Below, one piece after another: positions 45,205 to 54,774 of a DNA stretch of 64,000 nt. The DNA lies in assembly GCF_000153165.2 (NCBI RefSeq), contig NC_014472.1, positions 2,600,001-2,664,000 on the forward strand, written 5' to 3'. Each line of letters starts with the position of its first letter. Within the stretch, counting starts at the first letter, position 1. Source of the DNA: Maribacter sp. HTCC2170 (GTDB lineage Bacteria > Bacteroidota > Bacteroidia > Flavobacteriales > Flavobacteriaceae). The notes beneath the pieces were generated by a model. The model did not search any database. It saw only the letters and a program-made list of their open reading frames with translations, and had not been told where the DNA came from. Made by a program: the position numbers and the translations under genes.

Positions 45205-48200
45205 TTAAAATGTTAAACTTAAGTTTAGACCGTACGTCCGTGTTGACGGTAAATTATAGTTGTCAATACCAACATTGTTTCGTCCAGTGGCTTGTTGAAT
45301 TTCAGGGTCAAATGGTGCGTCTTTGTAAAAGAAGAACAAGTTATTTCCAATAAATGAAACCGAGGCATTTTTTACCCAATCAATAGAATCTACATTAATG
45401 TTGTAGGAAAGTGCCAATTGAGCCAATCTAACACTGGTTCTGTCGTAAATATGTGGCTCATCAATACCATTTCTACCGCCAATGGCATCATAATAAGTAA
45501 AAGGATCAATTTGAGTAACAGCTGAACCATTTTGTACTGCATTGATTATCTCATAACCTCTATCCCTAGCAACTGCAGATCTTTCTGATACACCATATCC
45601 ATCTAATAATGCTTCTGTTTGACTGGCCACTAAGCCACCGAACTTACCATTAACTTGAACATTCAATCCCCAGTCTTTATAATTAACTGTGTTGCTCCAA
45701 CCTAAGATATAATCAGGTTCTGCATTACCGAATAATTCTCTATCCGTTCTTAAAGGCCTGCCGTTTCCATCATCCAATAATATACGTCCTTGGTCATCAC
45801 GTTGAAATTTACGTGCATAAATATCACCGATAGAACCACCTTCTACCATTCTAATTGATATACCTTCAGCACCTCCCTGCCCAATGTTTTGGGTATCAGG
45901 ATGTAATTCAACAATTTCATTCGTATTGTTAGAATAGTTAAACGCCGTTGACCAAGTCAAATCTTCAGTTACTATGGGTTTACCAGATAGTGTTATTTCA
46001 ACACCTTTATTTGTGATTTCACCTGCATTCACAAAGAACGAAGTATAATCTTCGATAGGTTGATTAATTCTAATGAACTGATCCTGACTATTTATATTAT
46101 AATAGGTTAAATCAAGACCTAAGCGATTATTGAAGAATCTCCAATCCAATCCAAATTCAGTGGTAGTGATAATCTCTGGTTTAGCATCTGTAAATGGTTT
46201 TGTCGTGTTAAAATTAACTGAACCATCGGAATTAATGCTGTGTCTTGGAAATATTGCATTATATGGGATTTCATTACCAACACTGGCATAAGACGCCCTG
46301 AATTTTGCAAAACTGATTTCTTGAGGCATATCGAACATTTCAGTTAATATAGCCGTTAGACCAAACGAAGGATAGAAATAAGAATCATTTCCTGTAAGAG
46401 CGAGGGTAGAAGCCCAGTCATTTCTTCCTGCAACATCCAAGAACAACATCTCTTTATAACCAAAGGTGGCATTTGCAAACAAAGATTGCTTTTCAACTCT
46501 ACTATCAAGAGTAGAACGCACCTGTACAACTGGTAAAAGATTTTGGAAATAGAATTCGTTGGCATACTGAAGACCATCTGCACTTCCTCCCGTATCTACC
46601 GCAACACCATTACCAAACGTGGTTTTTTGATATGTTCCACCTGCTAAAGCGCTTAAAGTGAAATCTTCACCAAATGTTTCATTATAAGTTAGGATACCAT
46701 CCAAATACACACTGGTGTCATCATATTTTTCATACCTCCAACGTCCGTTTGAAGGTACCGTAGTTGTATTACCTCCCGCATTACGCTGATTATTGAATTC
46801 TTTTGCAGCATAGTCATAATTTCCTCTGAGTTGAAACTTAAACTCTTCGCTTATATCATATTCAATATTTAAACTACCAATAACCCTACTGGTCTTATCT
46901 TCTTGAGATTCCTCATTTAACAACCAATATGGATTGGATTGTAAGTGATCCGCAATAAACCAATTCATCTCATTGGTGTTTCTCGCTAGATTGGGTACAC
47001 TATAATTGTTCTTGAAATCATTAAAATTTCTATCCCTTGGAAACCAGTATAGACCTGTTAAAGGGTTATTATAGTACCCTGCACGGTTTCTACCATCAGT
47101 CTTTTCTTGAGCTAATAAAATATTAGAGGTAACCTTAACTTTATCATTGAATAATTTCGTTGATTGTTTAAAGGTTAAATTGTTTTTCCCATAATCATTC
47201 ATGGGAGTTACACCTGAAGAAGTTGTATTTGCATATGAAAAATAAGCCTGTGTTTTTTCATTACCACCACTAACAGAAACAGAATTGAAGTAATTAACTC
47301 CCGTCTCAAAATAATCATCAACATAATTGCTGTCATAATCACCTCTGGTAGTTGACCAACTTTCCTTAGTACCGCCTTCACTACCATATCTAAATTGAAG
47401 CTCAGGAGTATCAATTATACTCTCGAAAGTTATACCTGTATTAAATTGTACGGTTGCAGCTCCTTCTTTACCACTCTTTGTAGTAATGATGACAACACCA
47501 TTCGCACCTTGGCTACCATATAGAATAGCAGCATTCGCACCTTTAAGGATACTCATGCTCTCAATATCATCAGGGTTCAACTGAGAAAGACCATCACCTT
47601 GATCAACCCCATCCCAAAGACCTGGCTGACTTCCTTTATTGTTAACCATTGGTATACCATCAATTACAAATAAGGGAGAACTATCTCCATTAAGAGATTT
47701 ACTACCCCTGATTTGAATTTTGGTTGACCCACCTGGACCTGAACTACTTTTTCTGATTTCAACACCAGCGGCCTTACCCGAGATACTGTTTACAAAGTTT
47801 ACGTCCCTTGTGTTTGTAAGTTCCTCACCACCAACAGTTTGTTGGGCATATGTTAAGGTTTTTTCCTTACGTTTAATACCTAGGGCCGTTACAACGACTT
47901 CATCCAAAGCTTCGGCATCTTCTTCCATTGTAACATTGATTGTACTTGAAGAACCAACGGTTGCACTTTGACTTTTCATACCTAGATATGAAAATAATAA
48001 AACATCTCCTTCGGAGGCCTGAATGGAATAATTTCCATCGAAATCTGTCTGAGCACCATTGGTAGTACCTTGTACCAGAACATTTACTCCTGGAAGAGGA
48101 GATCCGTCTGATGCATCAGTAACAGTACCTGATACTGTTTTAGTCTGGGCAATCATTCCCTGAATGCAGAGAAGAGCCAAAACTGTCAAAAAGTAATGTA

Positions 48201-48213
48201 CTTTTTTTTTCAT
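45205..48213 (-). CDS. SusC/RagA TonB-dependent outer-membrane receptor
   Basis: 1002 aa from ATG 48213 (MKKKVHYFLTVLALL...). An upstream in-frame start at 48288 lacks a signal peptide and is rejected. Carboxypeptidase-D-like plug domain (VSGTVTDASDGSPLPGVNVL), the SusC marker VVVTALGIKRKEKTL, then TonB plug (KIQIRGSKSLNGDSSPLFVI) and a 22-strand beta-barrel, ending in an aromatic C-terminal strand. Imports glycan or peptide pieces delivered by SusD. Longest gene of the locus. Confidence 0.95.
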   Translation of the reverse strand: MKKKVHYFLTVLALLCIQGMIAQTKTVSGTVTDASDGSPLPGVNVLVQGTTNGAQTDFDGNYSIQASEGDVLLFSYLGMKSQSATVGSSSTINVTMEEDAEALDEVVVTALGIKRKEKTLTYAQQTVGGEELTNTRDVNFVNSISGKAAGVEIRKSSSGPGGSTKIQIRGSKSLNGDSSPLFVIDGIPMVNNKGSQPGLWDGVDQGDGLSQLNPDDIESMSILKGANAAILYGSQGANGVVIITTKSGKEGAATVQFNTGITFESIIDTPELQFRYGSEGGTKESWSTTRGDYDSNYVDDYFETGVNYFNSVSVSGGNEKTQAYFSYANTTSSGVTPMNDYGKNNLTFKQSTKLFNDKVKVTSNILLAQEKTDGRNRAGYYNNPLTGLYWFPRDRNFNDFKNNYSVPNLARNTNEMNWFIADHLQSNPYWLLNEESQEDKTSRVIGSLNIEYDISEEFKFQLRGNYDYAAKEFNNQRNAGGNTTTVPSNGRWRYEKYDDTSVYLDGILTYNETFGEDFTLSALAGGTYQKTTFGNGVAVDTGGSADGLQYANEFYFQNLLPVVQVRSTLDSRVEKQSLFANATFGYKEMLFLDVAGRNDWASTLALTGNDSYFYPSFGLTAILTEMFDMPQEISFAKFRASYASVGNEIPYNAIFPRHSINSDGSVNFNTTKPFTDAKPEIITTTEFGLDWRFFNNRLGLDLTYYNINSQDQFIRINQPIEDYTSFFVNAGEITNKGVEITLSGKPIVTEDLTWSTAFNYSNNTNEIVELHPDTQNIGQGGAEGISIRMVEGGSIGDIYARKFQRDDQGRILLDDGNGRPLRTDRELFGNAEPDYILGWSNTVNYKDWGLNVQVNGKFGGLVASQTEALLDGYGVSERSAVARDRGYEIINAVQNGSAVTQIDPFTYYDAIGGRNGIDEPHIYDRTSVRLAQLALSYNINVDSIDWVKNASVSFIGNNLFFFYKDAPFDPEIQQATGRNNVGIDNYNLPSTRTYGLNLSLTF

Positions 48214-48293
48214 ACTAATAGAGTTTAGTTTTTTTGTATTAAATAAATCTTGGAATAAAAATTCAGAGTAACAGGAAAGTATCGACAAATAAC

Positions 48294-48318
48294 AATTGTC
48301 GAAAGCTTAACGACAATT
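48294..48318. promoter_or_regulatory. dyad upstream of susC
   Basis: AATTGTCG and CGACAATT flank a 9-nt centre containing AAGCTT. A third partial copy (ATCGACAA) lies at 48281. It falls between the putative -33 and -7 elements, where a bound protein would block polymerase. Binding protein unknown. Confidence 0.4.
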
Positions 48319-48540
48319 AACGCTAACACCAGTTAACTGATTTCATTTCTTTTTAAATGTGAATTTGACTAACTAACAATTCTGTTAAAGTAGAATCAAT
48401 TTCGAGTAATAGTAAAATTTTAGAAAAGTGAATGGGTTTTAATCATACAGTTAGTTTTTTAGTTGTATTTTTTTTGTGTGATATATTAATATCTTGTGAA
48501 TTTAAACTATTTTTTGAATATAACAACTACACCTTCTCAA

Positions 48541-48558
48541 AATGTGTTCGAGCACATT
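48541..48558. promoter_or_regulatory. LacI-type operator candidate
   Basis: AATGTGTTCGAGCACATT: 16 of 18 bases are palindromic about a central CG, as in LacI-family operators. It is about 120 nt past the LacI gene stop and about 330 nt before susC. Confidence 0.4.
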
Positions 48559-48679
48559 AATTATATAACTTTTTTTGAGAATTATTCAAAACTTAATAGT
48601 ATTTGATGTTTGGAGCGCTAGCTCTTTAAAAATAGGGCTTACTACAACGTTTGCGTAAAATGTTTATTGGTAAACGCAC

Positions 48680-49720
48680 TCATTTTAAATAGTATTTTAC
48701 ATTTTCCGAAGTAATAATATCTATTGGTAAAAATCTTTGAGTAGGTACAGGTTTGCCAAATAAGAAGTACTCCGCCAAATATCCTACGCCTAAATAAGCC
48801 TGTCTTTTAGGTTTTTGATGAATTAAAAAGTCAATCTCTCCATTTTCAAGATACTTAATGTTTTCATCCAAAAGATCAAAACCCACGACGGTGCATTTAA
48901 ATTTGAATTTCTGCAATTCAGCGACCAATAAATGGACCTTCGAGTTGGTTACAAAAAAGGCCTTAATATTAGGATTGGTCTTAATAAAGGAGAATACTTC
49001 ATTTTCGAAATTTGCGAGATTACTTGTATTGAATCTCTTAATTGTTAATTTGTTTTCTTGATACCCGAGTTCTTTAAAATAATTTCTAAACCCATTTTCT
49101 TTTAGTTGCATATGGGGTTCCATGTTAATGTGGATAATAGCAATTTCGTAATCCTTTTTTACCATTTTGTCAATCAAATTTGCCCCAATTCTTCCACATT
49201 GTTCCAAATCCTGTCCAATGAAAAACTCACCTTGTATAGAATCTATATAATTATTGAATAAAGCTAATAGAACTTTCCTTTCTTTACATAATTCGTAAAC
49301 TTTGATTGACTCTTCTTGAAACAATGGCGCCATCAATACAACATCAGGATCCACATTCATTGCTTCATTAGATCTGTGGATAAAGGATTCTTTGTCGTAA
49401 GGGTTATATAAAAACTCCTCTACCAAAACGCCAAAAGGTTTAAATTCCTGCGCTGCAGATTTGATTCCTTTCCTTGCAGGCTTCCAATATGGGTCCAGAT
49501 TAGAATCGGGTAGAAGTACGGCTATTTTATATATTTTGTTGTTTTTGAGGTTTCGCGCAATCGGATTGGGGATAAAATCCAATTCTTTTAACGCCCGATC
49601 AACTTTTTCATAAGCTTTTTTAGAAACCTTACCACGTTTATGCAGCACTCTGTCAACTGTACCTTTTGATACTCCGGCCAGTTCAGCAACATCTTTTATC
49701 GTGTGTTTTTTGGCATTCAT
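48680..49720 (-). CDS. LacI family transcriptional regulator
   Basis: 346 aa. LacI HTH and hinge at the N-terminus (TIKDVAELAGVSKGTVDRVL, then PNPIARNLKNN). The rest is a periplasmic-binding-protein-like sugar domain (AVLLPDSNLDPYWKPARKGI; VVGFDLLDENIKYLENGEI). The ligand may be a sugar of the locus. Repressor or activator cannot be decided. Encoded 72 nt after the SSS gene, on the same strand. Confidence 0.9.
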   Translation of the reverse strand: MNAKKHTIKDVAELAGVSKGTVDRVLHKRGKVSKKAYEKVDRALKELDFIPNPIARNLKNNKIYKIAVLLPDSNLDPYWKPARKGIKSAAQEFKPFGVLVEEFLYNPYDKESFIHRSNEAMNVDPDVVLMAPLFQEESIKVYELCKERKVLLALFNNYIDSIQGEFFIGQDLEQCGRIGANLIDKMVKKDYEIAIIHINMEPHMQLKENGFRNYFKELGYQENKLTIKRFNTSNLANFENEVFSFIKTNPNIKAFFVTNSKVHLLVAELQKFKFKCTVVGFDLLDENIKYLENGEIDFLIHQKPKRQAYLGVGYLAEYFLFGKPVPTQRFLPIDIITSENVKYYLK

Positions 49721-49792
49721 GGTACATCTGGTTGAAGTATATTCAATTTAATAGATATAAAGCTAGACAAAAAAATGAAAGTCAGGATTTTT

Positions 49793-51520
49793 TTATTCAA
49801 GCGGTTTTTTCAACAACCTATCAAAAGCTTCAAATGCTAGCGCCAAAATTATGACCAAGGCAGAACCAATAAAGTTCAACCATAAATAGCCCAATTTCTC
49901 TTGACCAGAGGGATAAATATGAATCAAATAATAATAGATAACGCAGATTAACAATTGAGTTAAAATTGCAGCAAAGAATACTGCATTTCCTTTTACATAC
50001 TTAAAGAAAAATGCCAATAAGAAAATCCCGAGCACATTGCCGTAAAATATGCTTCCAATGATATTTACCAATTGTATAAGGTTGTCGAATAGATTTGCAA
50101 CACATGCAATTAAAATAGCTATAACTCCCCATAATAAGGTAAAGGCCTTTGAGGCCTGTACATAATGTTTATCAGGTAAATCCTTTATTTTATTTCGCTT
50201 GTAAAGATCCAAAGCGGTAATGGTGCCCAGTGCATTTAATTCAGATGCAGTAGAGGACATTGCAGCAGACAGTATTACAGCCAGGAGTAAACCAATAAGC
50301 CCCTTTGGTAAATTGTTCAGAATAAAATGGATAAAGACGTAATCTTTATCATTGGTTTCAATTGAGTCATCGGCCTTCTTTATCAAGGTTTTGGCAACGG
50401 CTCTATTAGTACTGTCCTTACTATTGATATTGATAATCTGCATTTTGGCCGCTTCAATTGCAGTATACTCTTTAAGTTCAAGGGCAGTGGAAAATTTGTT
50501 CTGCGCAATAATCTTTTCAGTTTCCAACGCCAGCTGTCTTTCTTGGAGAACTTTGTAGTCTTCTGCATATTCTGAATTTAAAACACCTTGTGTGGCTGCA
50601 GGATTAAAATTCAAGGGAGAAGGATTATATTGATAAAATACAAAAACCATAATGCCGACCAAAAGAATAAAAAACTGCATTGGTATTTTGAAAATACCAT
50701 TAAAAATCAGCCCCAGTTGACTTTCTCTAATCGATTTTCCCGATAAATAACGTTGTACTTGGCTTTGATCTGTACCAAAATAAGCAAGTGCCAAAAAGAG
50801 TCCGCCGGTTATTCCGCTCCAAAATGTATATCTACTTTTTGTATCAAAACTAAAATCAAGAATATTCAATTTATCACTTGCTCCTGCAATTTTCAAGGCT
50901 TTACTAAAACCAATATCTTCAGGCAAGTATCCAAGAATAAAGAAAAATGCCATGAACATTCCAGCGAAAATGATGAACATCTGATGTTTTTGCGTAACAC
51001 TAACCGCTTTTGTACCACCTGAAACAGTATAGATTATCACCAAAGAGCCTATTATAATGTTTAAGGTTCTCAAGTCCCAACCTAGAACTGCGGAAAGAAT
51101 TATTGATGGGGCAAAGATTGTTATACCAGCTGCAAGACCACGTTGAATCAGGAAAAGAATTGCAGCTAAAGATCTTGTTTTGAGGTCAAATCGGTTTTCA
51201 AGGAATTCGTATGCCGTGTAAACTTTGAGTTTATGGTATATTGGAATAAATACCAGGCAGATGATAATCATTGCAATGGGTAAACCAAAATAAAATTGCA
51301 CAAAGCCCATTCCGTCATGAAACGCCTGTCCTGGAGTCGAAAGAAAAGTTATTGCACTGGCCTGGGTTGCCATAACCGATAGACCAATGGTCCACCATTT
51401 TGATTGGTTTCCACCGCGCACATAATCATTTACATCCTTACTGCCCCGTGTTTTCCAAACCCCATAACTAACGATGAACAAAAGCGTTCCAGAAAGAATT
51501 ATCCAATCGAGTGTTCCCAT
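49793..51520 (-). CDS. sodium:solute symporter family protein
   Basis: 575 aa, about 13 membrane segments. SSS marks: MATQASAITFLSTPGQAF (Na+ site region), TAYEFLENRF, YFGTDQSQVQRYLSGKSIRE. A soluble charged loop of about 70 residues (near 315-390) is an insertion seen in Bacteroidota members. Probably brings a sugar, sialic-acid-like or other organic solute into the cell. Its ATG lies 1 nt from the stop of the 33-aa peptide gene. Confidence 0.93.
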   Translation of the reverse strand: MGTLDWIILSGTLLFIVSYGVWKTRGSKDVNDYVRGGNQSKWWTIGLSVMATQASAITFLSTPGQAFHDGMGFVQFYFGLPIAMIIICLVFIPIYHKLKVYTAYEFLENRFDLKTRSLAAILFLIQRGLAAGITIFAPSIILSAVLGWDLRTLNIIIGSLVIIYTVSGGTKAVSVTQKHQMFIIFAGMFMAFFFILGYLPEDIGFSKALKIAGASDKLNILDFSFDTKSRYTFWSGITGGLFLALAYFGTDQSQVQRYLSGKSIRESQLGLIFNGIFKIPMQFFILLVGIMVFVFYQYNPSPLNFNPAATQGVLNSEYAEDYKVLQERQLALETEKIIAQNKFSTALELKEYTAIEAAKMQIININSKDSTNRAVAKTLIKKADDSIETNDKDYVFIHFILNNLPKGLIGLLLAVILSAAMSSTASELNALGTITALDLYKRNKIKDLPDKHYVQASKAFTLLWGVIAILIACVANLFDNLIQLVNIIGSIFYGNVLGIFLLAFFFKYVKGNAVFFAAILTQLLICVIYYYLIHIYPSGQEKLGYLWLNFIGSALVIILALAFEAFDRLLKKPLE

Positions 51521-51521
51521 A

Positions 51522-51623
51522 TCAAGTAAAAGCTGTCATTATATAACTAAATACCAAAATATAAATGATGTTAAGAACAAGCACCAATGAATATTCTTTT
51601 TTCCAAACAAAGTTTTTCTCCAT
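51522..51623 (-). CDS. 33-aa single-pass membrane peptide
   Basis: MEKNFVWKKEYSLVLVLNII, then an I/L/V/F-rich tail ending YIMTAFT: one membrane helix (about 12-30) with a basic front. The frame exactly fills the gap between the PIG-L stop and the SSS start (2 nt on one side, 1 nt on the other), the tight spacing of a real operon gene. It may be an accessory subunit of the symporter, as known for some transporters; function is inferred from position only. Confidence 0.65.
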   Translation of the reverse strand: MEKNFVWKKEYSLVLVLNIIYILVFSYIMTAFT

Positions 51624-51625
51624 GA

Positions 51626-54154
51626 TCAACCTTTAATTTCACTTTTTTTATCAACGTTTTGTTTTCCTACGGATAACATGTTGGCAAACAATTTATAAGC
51701 TCCAGATACTCCAACTGGCAGTTCTCTGAAAAAACTAAGTCCCGTATATATATAATTTCCTTTTCCGTGAGGTGCAATCAATAAACTTCCTGACTTAGAA
51801 GTTTCTCCTTCATCGCTCATAGAAAGGATTGGGGTAAATTGTTTGTCCCAATCATTCGGAAAGTATAGACCACGTTCTTGTACCCAACCATCAAAGTCGG
51901 ATTCGGTTATTTTATTGGGGTAATTAACAAGTTCATGGTCTTTTGCAATTATTTCAACGGCCGAATTCTCATCTGTCACCCTATCTCTTGAGAGTTTTAA
52001 AGGGTAAGGAGCTAAATTATCGAATTGTTTGTCCCATCTCCCAGCAGTGTTATACTGTACAATTAAATTACCTCCATTGGCAACATAATCAAATAAATAT
52101 TTTTGTTTGAATTTTAATTCGCTTACCACATTATATGCTCGTATACCAACAACAATGGCATCATATTTTTTTATGGATTCTTCGTTAATTGAGTTGGGGT
52201 CAATTGTATGGACCTGATATCCAATTTGCTCTAAACTTTCAGGAACTTGATCTCCGGCACCTACTATATAACCAATATGTTCACCCACTTTCTGTATATC
52301 AAGTCGAACAACTTTAGCCTCAGAAGGAAGTAAAATTTGTTGGGTTGGTACATGGTCATAAGCAATGGTTACCAATTCTTTAGTATATTGATTACCGTTT
52401 ATTTTAACTATGGGGGAAATATAGTTTTCATCTTCATTGTTAGGCGGGGTCAATTCAAAAACAATAACCTGTTCATCACCTTTTTTAGCAATTTCGAATG
52501 ATTTACTTTCTTGATCTACTTTCCATCCTTCTGAATAACAGAATTGTACCTCTCCTTTAAGATTATCTTTATGCGCCTTTACGGTAACAGGTATCTTTTT
52601 AGTATTTCCATTTGCAAAAATAATAACCTTGTCACTGAATTTAGCTGTTGCCTCTGGCAGTACATTAAAAGGCTGGTATAACTCGCCTTTATCAGGTCTC
52701 GAATATCTGTGGACCACGGGTTTTTTGAATTCTATTTCATAACCATTAAAGTCTAAAACAAAGCAGGCGAAAAAAGCAGGTGGTGTCTCTGGTTTACCAA
52801 TCAATGAAGTGTTTTCAACAGTGTACATTCCTAAACTACCTTTTTTCTTTAACCAATAAGGACTGGTGAAAGCGGTTGTTTTTGGAATCGTCAATTCTAA
52901 ATCAAAATTGAGTTTTTCATTTTCTGACAAGACTTGTTCTTTATTCTCGGTAATGTGATTAACTGAAATTGACTTCAAAACGATTTCTGCCTTACTTCTA
53001 TTCAAGGCCTCTATGTTGATTTTGATGGAATTTCCAGGATTCGCCATTGGATTGCTTACCGATACCTCAAGATAAAGGCCTGTAACTGCAGCAACTATAT
53101 CTTCTATTTGATTGGTTTTTAGGGATTTCCAATGCTCGTCTGAAATATTTTGAATCAGGTTATGAGCCTTGAGTAAATTTGGTAGATGCCTAGAAGGATT
53201 TTTGAAATCAAAATTATTTTCAACCTCATATAATAGTTTTCCTATGGCCTCACCGCCTTCGATTCTTGACCAAGAAGTATCAATTCCGTCGAAAATATTA
53301 TTCTTATCTTTTGGTAAATCACCCTTCAACAATTCAACATATTCGTTTTGACTGCCTCGGGTTGATAATCTACCGAACCCTTGACATAGATGTTGGCTAC
53401 TTGCCAAAGAAGCAATTTCATTATTTGAAACTCCAAGCATGGGGTAATAGACACCAATATCAAAATTCAACATATTTGATTTGTCAGCTTCCTTAAACTT
53501 CTCCTCACTTCCGTAGAACCACCACGAAGTGTTGAAAAATAGACGTTTTGGCTGCCAGACATCCATTCCTTTTAATTGGTTTGAAAAAGAATTGGGGTTA
53601 CCTGCCAAATCAAAGGCCTCTACACTCAACATGGCGGAAGACGTATGGTGTCCATGTGTGGAACCTGGTGTTCTATGATTGAATCTGTTAATGATGACAT
53701 CTGGTTTGAACTTTCGAATTGTTCTAACAACATCACTCAAAACTGAATCCTTGTTCCACAGTTTCAGGGTTTCCTTCGGGTGTTTTGAATATCCAAAATC
53801 GTTGGCTCTGGTAAAAAACTGTTCACCACCATCTACTCGGCGAGCAGCCAACAATTCTTGGGTACGTAAAACGCCCAACAGCTCTCTCAGCTCAGGACCA
53901 ATTAAGTTTTGGCCACCATCTCCTCTGGTAAGTGATAAATAGGCTGTTCTAGCTTTTACTTCGTTTGATAAATATGAAATGAGTCGTGTGTTCTCATCAT
54001 CGGGGTGTGCAGCAATATATAAGGCTGACCCTAGGAAGTTTAATTTTTGAACTGAATGATAAATATCTGAAGACGAATTCTTCTTTGGGGCTTGGCCATT
54101 TAAAAGATTAATAACCAAAAAGAATCCTATCAAGGATACCAATAAATTTCGCAT
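51626..54154 (-). CDS. PIG-L family deacetylase, secreted
   Basis: 842 aa with signal peptide (LIGFFLVINLLNGQ). PIG-L metal site: AAHPDDE at residues 48-54 and HGHHTSS near 170, typical of GlcNAc-PI deacetylase-like enzymes that remove N-acetyl groups from sugars. The C-terminal 500 residues are beta-rich domains plus a class-I-glutamine-amidotransferase-like part (IIVQYNTAGRW). Fits deacetylation of amino sugars in a glycan. First gene of the SSS-LacI-Sus run. Confidence 0.87.
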   Translation of the reverse strand: MRNLLVSLIGFFLVINLLNGQAPKKNSSSDIYHSVQKLNFLGSALYIAAHPDDENTRLISYLSNEVKARTAYLSLTRGDGGQNLIGPELRELLGVLRTQELLAARRVDGGEQFFTRANDFGYSKHPKETLKLWNKDSVLSDVVRTIRKFKPDVIINRFNHRTPGSTHGHHTSSAMLSVEAFDLAGNPNSFSNQLKGMDVWQPKRLFFNTSWWFYGSEEKFKEADKSNMLNFDIGVYYPMLGVSNNEIASLASSQHLCQGFGRLSTRGSQNEYVELLKGDLPKDKNNIFDGIDTSWSRIEGGEAIGKLLYEVENNFDFKNPSRHLPNLLKAHNLIQNISDEHWKSLKTNQIEDIVAAVTGLYLEVSVSNPMANPGNSIKINIEALNRSKAEIVLKSISVNHITENKEQVLSENEKLNFDLELTIPKTTAFTSPYWLKKKGSLGMYTVENTSLIGKPETPPAFFACFVLDFNGYEIEFKKPVVHRYSRPDKGELYQPFNVLPEATAKFSDKVIIFANGNTKKIPVTVKAHKDNLKGEVQFCYSEGWKVDQESKSFEIAKKGDEQVIVFELTPPNNEDENYISPIVKINGNQYTKELVTIAYDHVPTQQILLPSEAKVVRLDIQKVGEHIGYIVGAGDQVPESLEQIGYQVHTIDPNSINEESIKKYDAIVVGIRAYNVVSELKFKQKYLFDYVANGGNLIVQYNTAGRWDKQFDNLAPYPLKLSRDRVTDENSAVEIIAKDHELVNYPNKITESDFDGWVQERGLYFPNDWDKQFTPILSMSDEGETSKSGSLLIAPHGKGNYIYTGLSFFRELPVGVSGAYKLFANMLSVGKQNVDKKSEIKG

Positions 54155-54237
54155 GATTTTGTTTTAGTTGGTTCCCAAAGATATAAAGAAACCCAAGCAA
54201 CCGATAACATTTACATTTTCTTTAACAGCCGAAAAAG

Positions 54238-54771
54238 TTAGCTGTCTTTCTCCTCGGAAACGCTGCTTTTAGCTATTAATGCCACTCCTTTTTGTAACAA
54301 CAGGTTATTGGGATAGGTTACCAATTCACCATTGTCCAACTTTAAATAAAGATGAAAAGCCTTTATGTCAAGTATTTCTGCTTCATCAGGAAGATCGTTG
54401 TCCAAGATCCGTATACGGTCACCAATTTTGAAAGGGTAAGAGAAGAACAATATGATTCCCGCAGTTACATTGCTTAAAATAGACCATGCAGCGAACATGG
54501 CAACACCAATAACAGCAAATACTGAAGAAAATAGAAGCCCTATTTCCCTGAAATTTACGCCCCAAATAAAAATTAATATTCCAATGCCAAGTGCAAATAA
54601 CCCTATTGATATATATTTGATTATCAAACGTGTACGCGCTTGGTTAAAGTCACTGACTTTAGACAATCGACGTATTGTCATTGTAATAATGAGCTTGAGC
54701 AATAAGAGTATAACAAGTGTAATTGAAGTTGCTACTAGCTCCTGTTGGTGGGTTACAATGAATTCTTGCAT
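54238..54771 (-). CDS. small mechanosensitive channel, MscS family
   Basis: 177 aa. Three membrane segments (about 14-32, 48-67, 77-110) then the MscS beta domain (PFKIGDRIRILDNDLPDEAE, DIKAFHLYLKLDNGELVTYP). Opens under membrane tension and protects against osmotic downshift. Short form without the large cytosolic cage extension. Starts 4 nt after the next gene's stop. Confidence 0.88.
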   Translation of the reverse strand: MQEFIVTHQQELVATSITLVILLLLKLIITMTIRRLSKVSDFNQARTRLIIKYISIGLFALGIGILIFIWGVNFREIGLLFSSVFAVIGVAMFAAWSILSNVTAGIILFFSYPFKIGDRIRILDNDLPDEAEILDIKAFHLYLKLDNGELVTYPNNLLLQKGVALIAKSSVSEEKDS

Positions 54772-54774
54772 AAA

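Larger units (their letters stand above)
48214..48679. promoter_or_regulatory. 466-bp regulatory region between lacI end and susC start
   Basis: No gene is seen. It is very AT-rich and carries two dyads (48294-48318 and 48541-48558). A candidate minus-strand promoter (TTG near 48316-48318, then TTATTTG about 20 nt on) overlaps the first dyad, leaving a leader of about 75 nt before susC. Separate control of susCD from lacI is likely. Confidence 0.45.

Noticed and set aside
48214-48288. Longer start for SusC
   Set aside because: The added 25 residues precede the signal peptide and cover the leader region.
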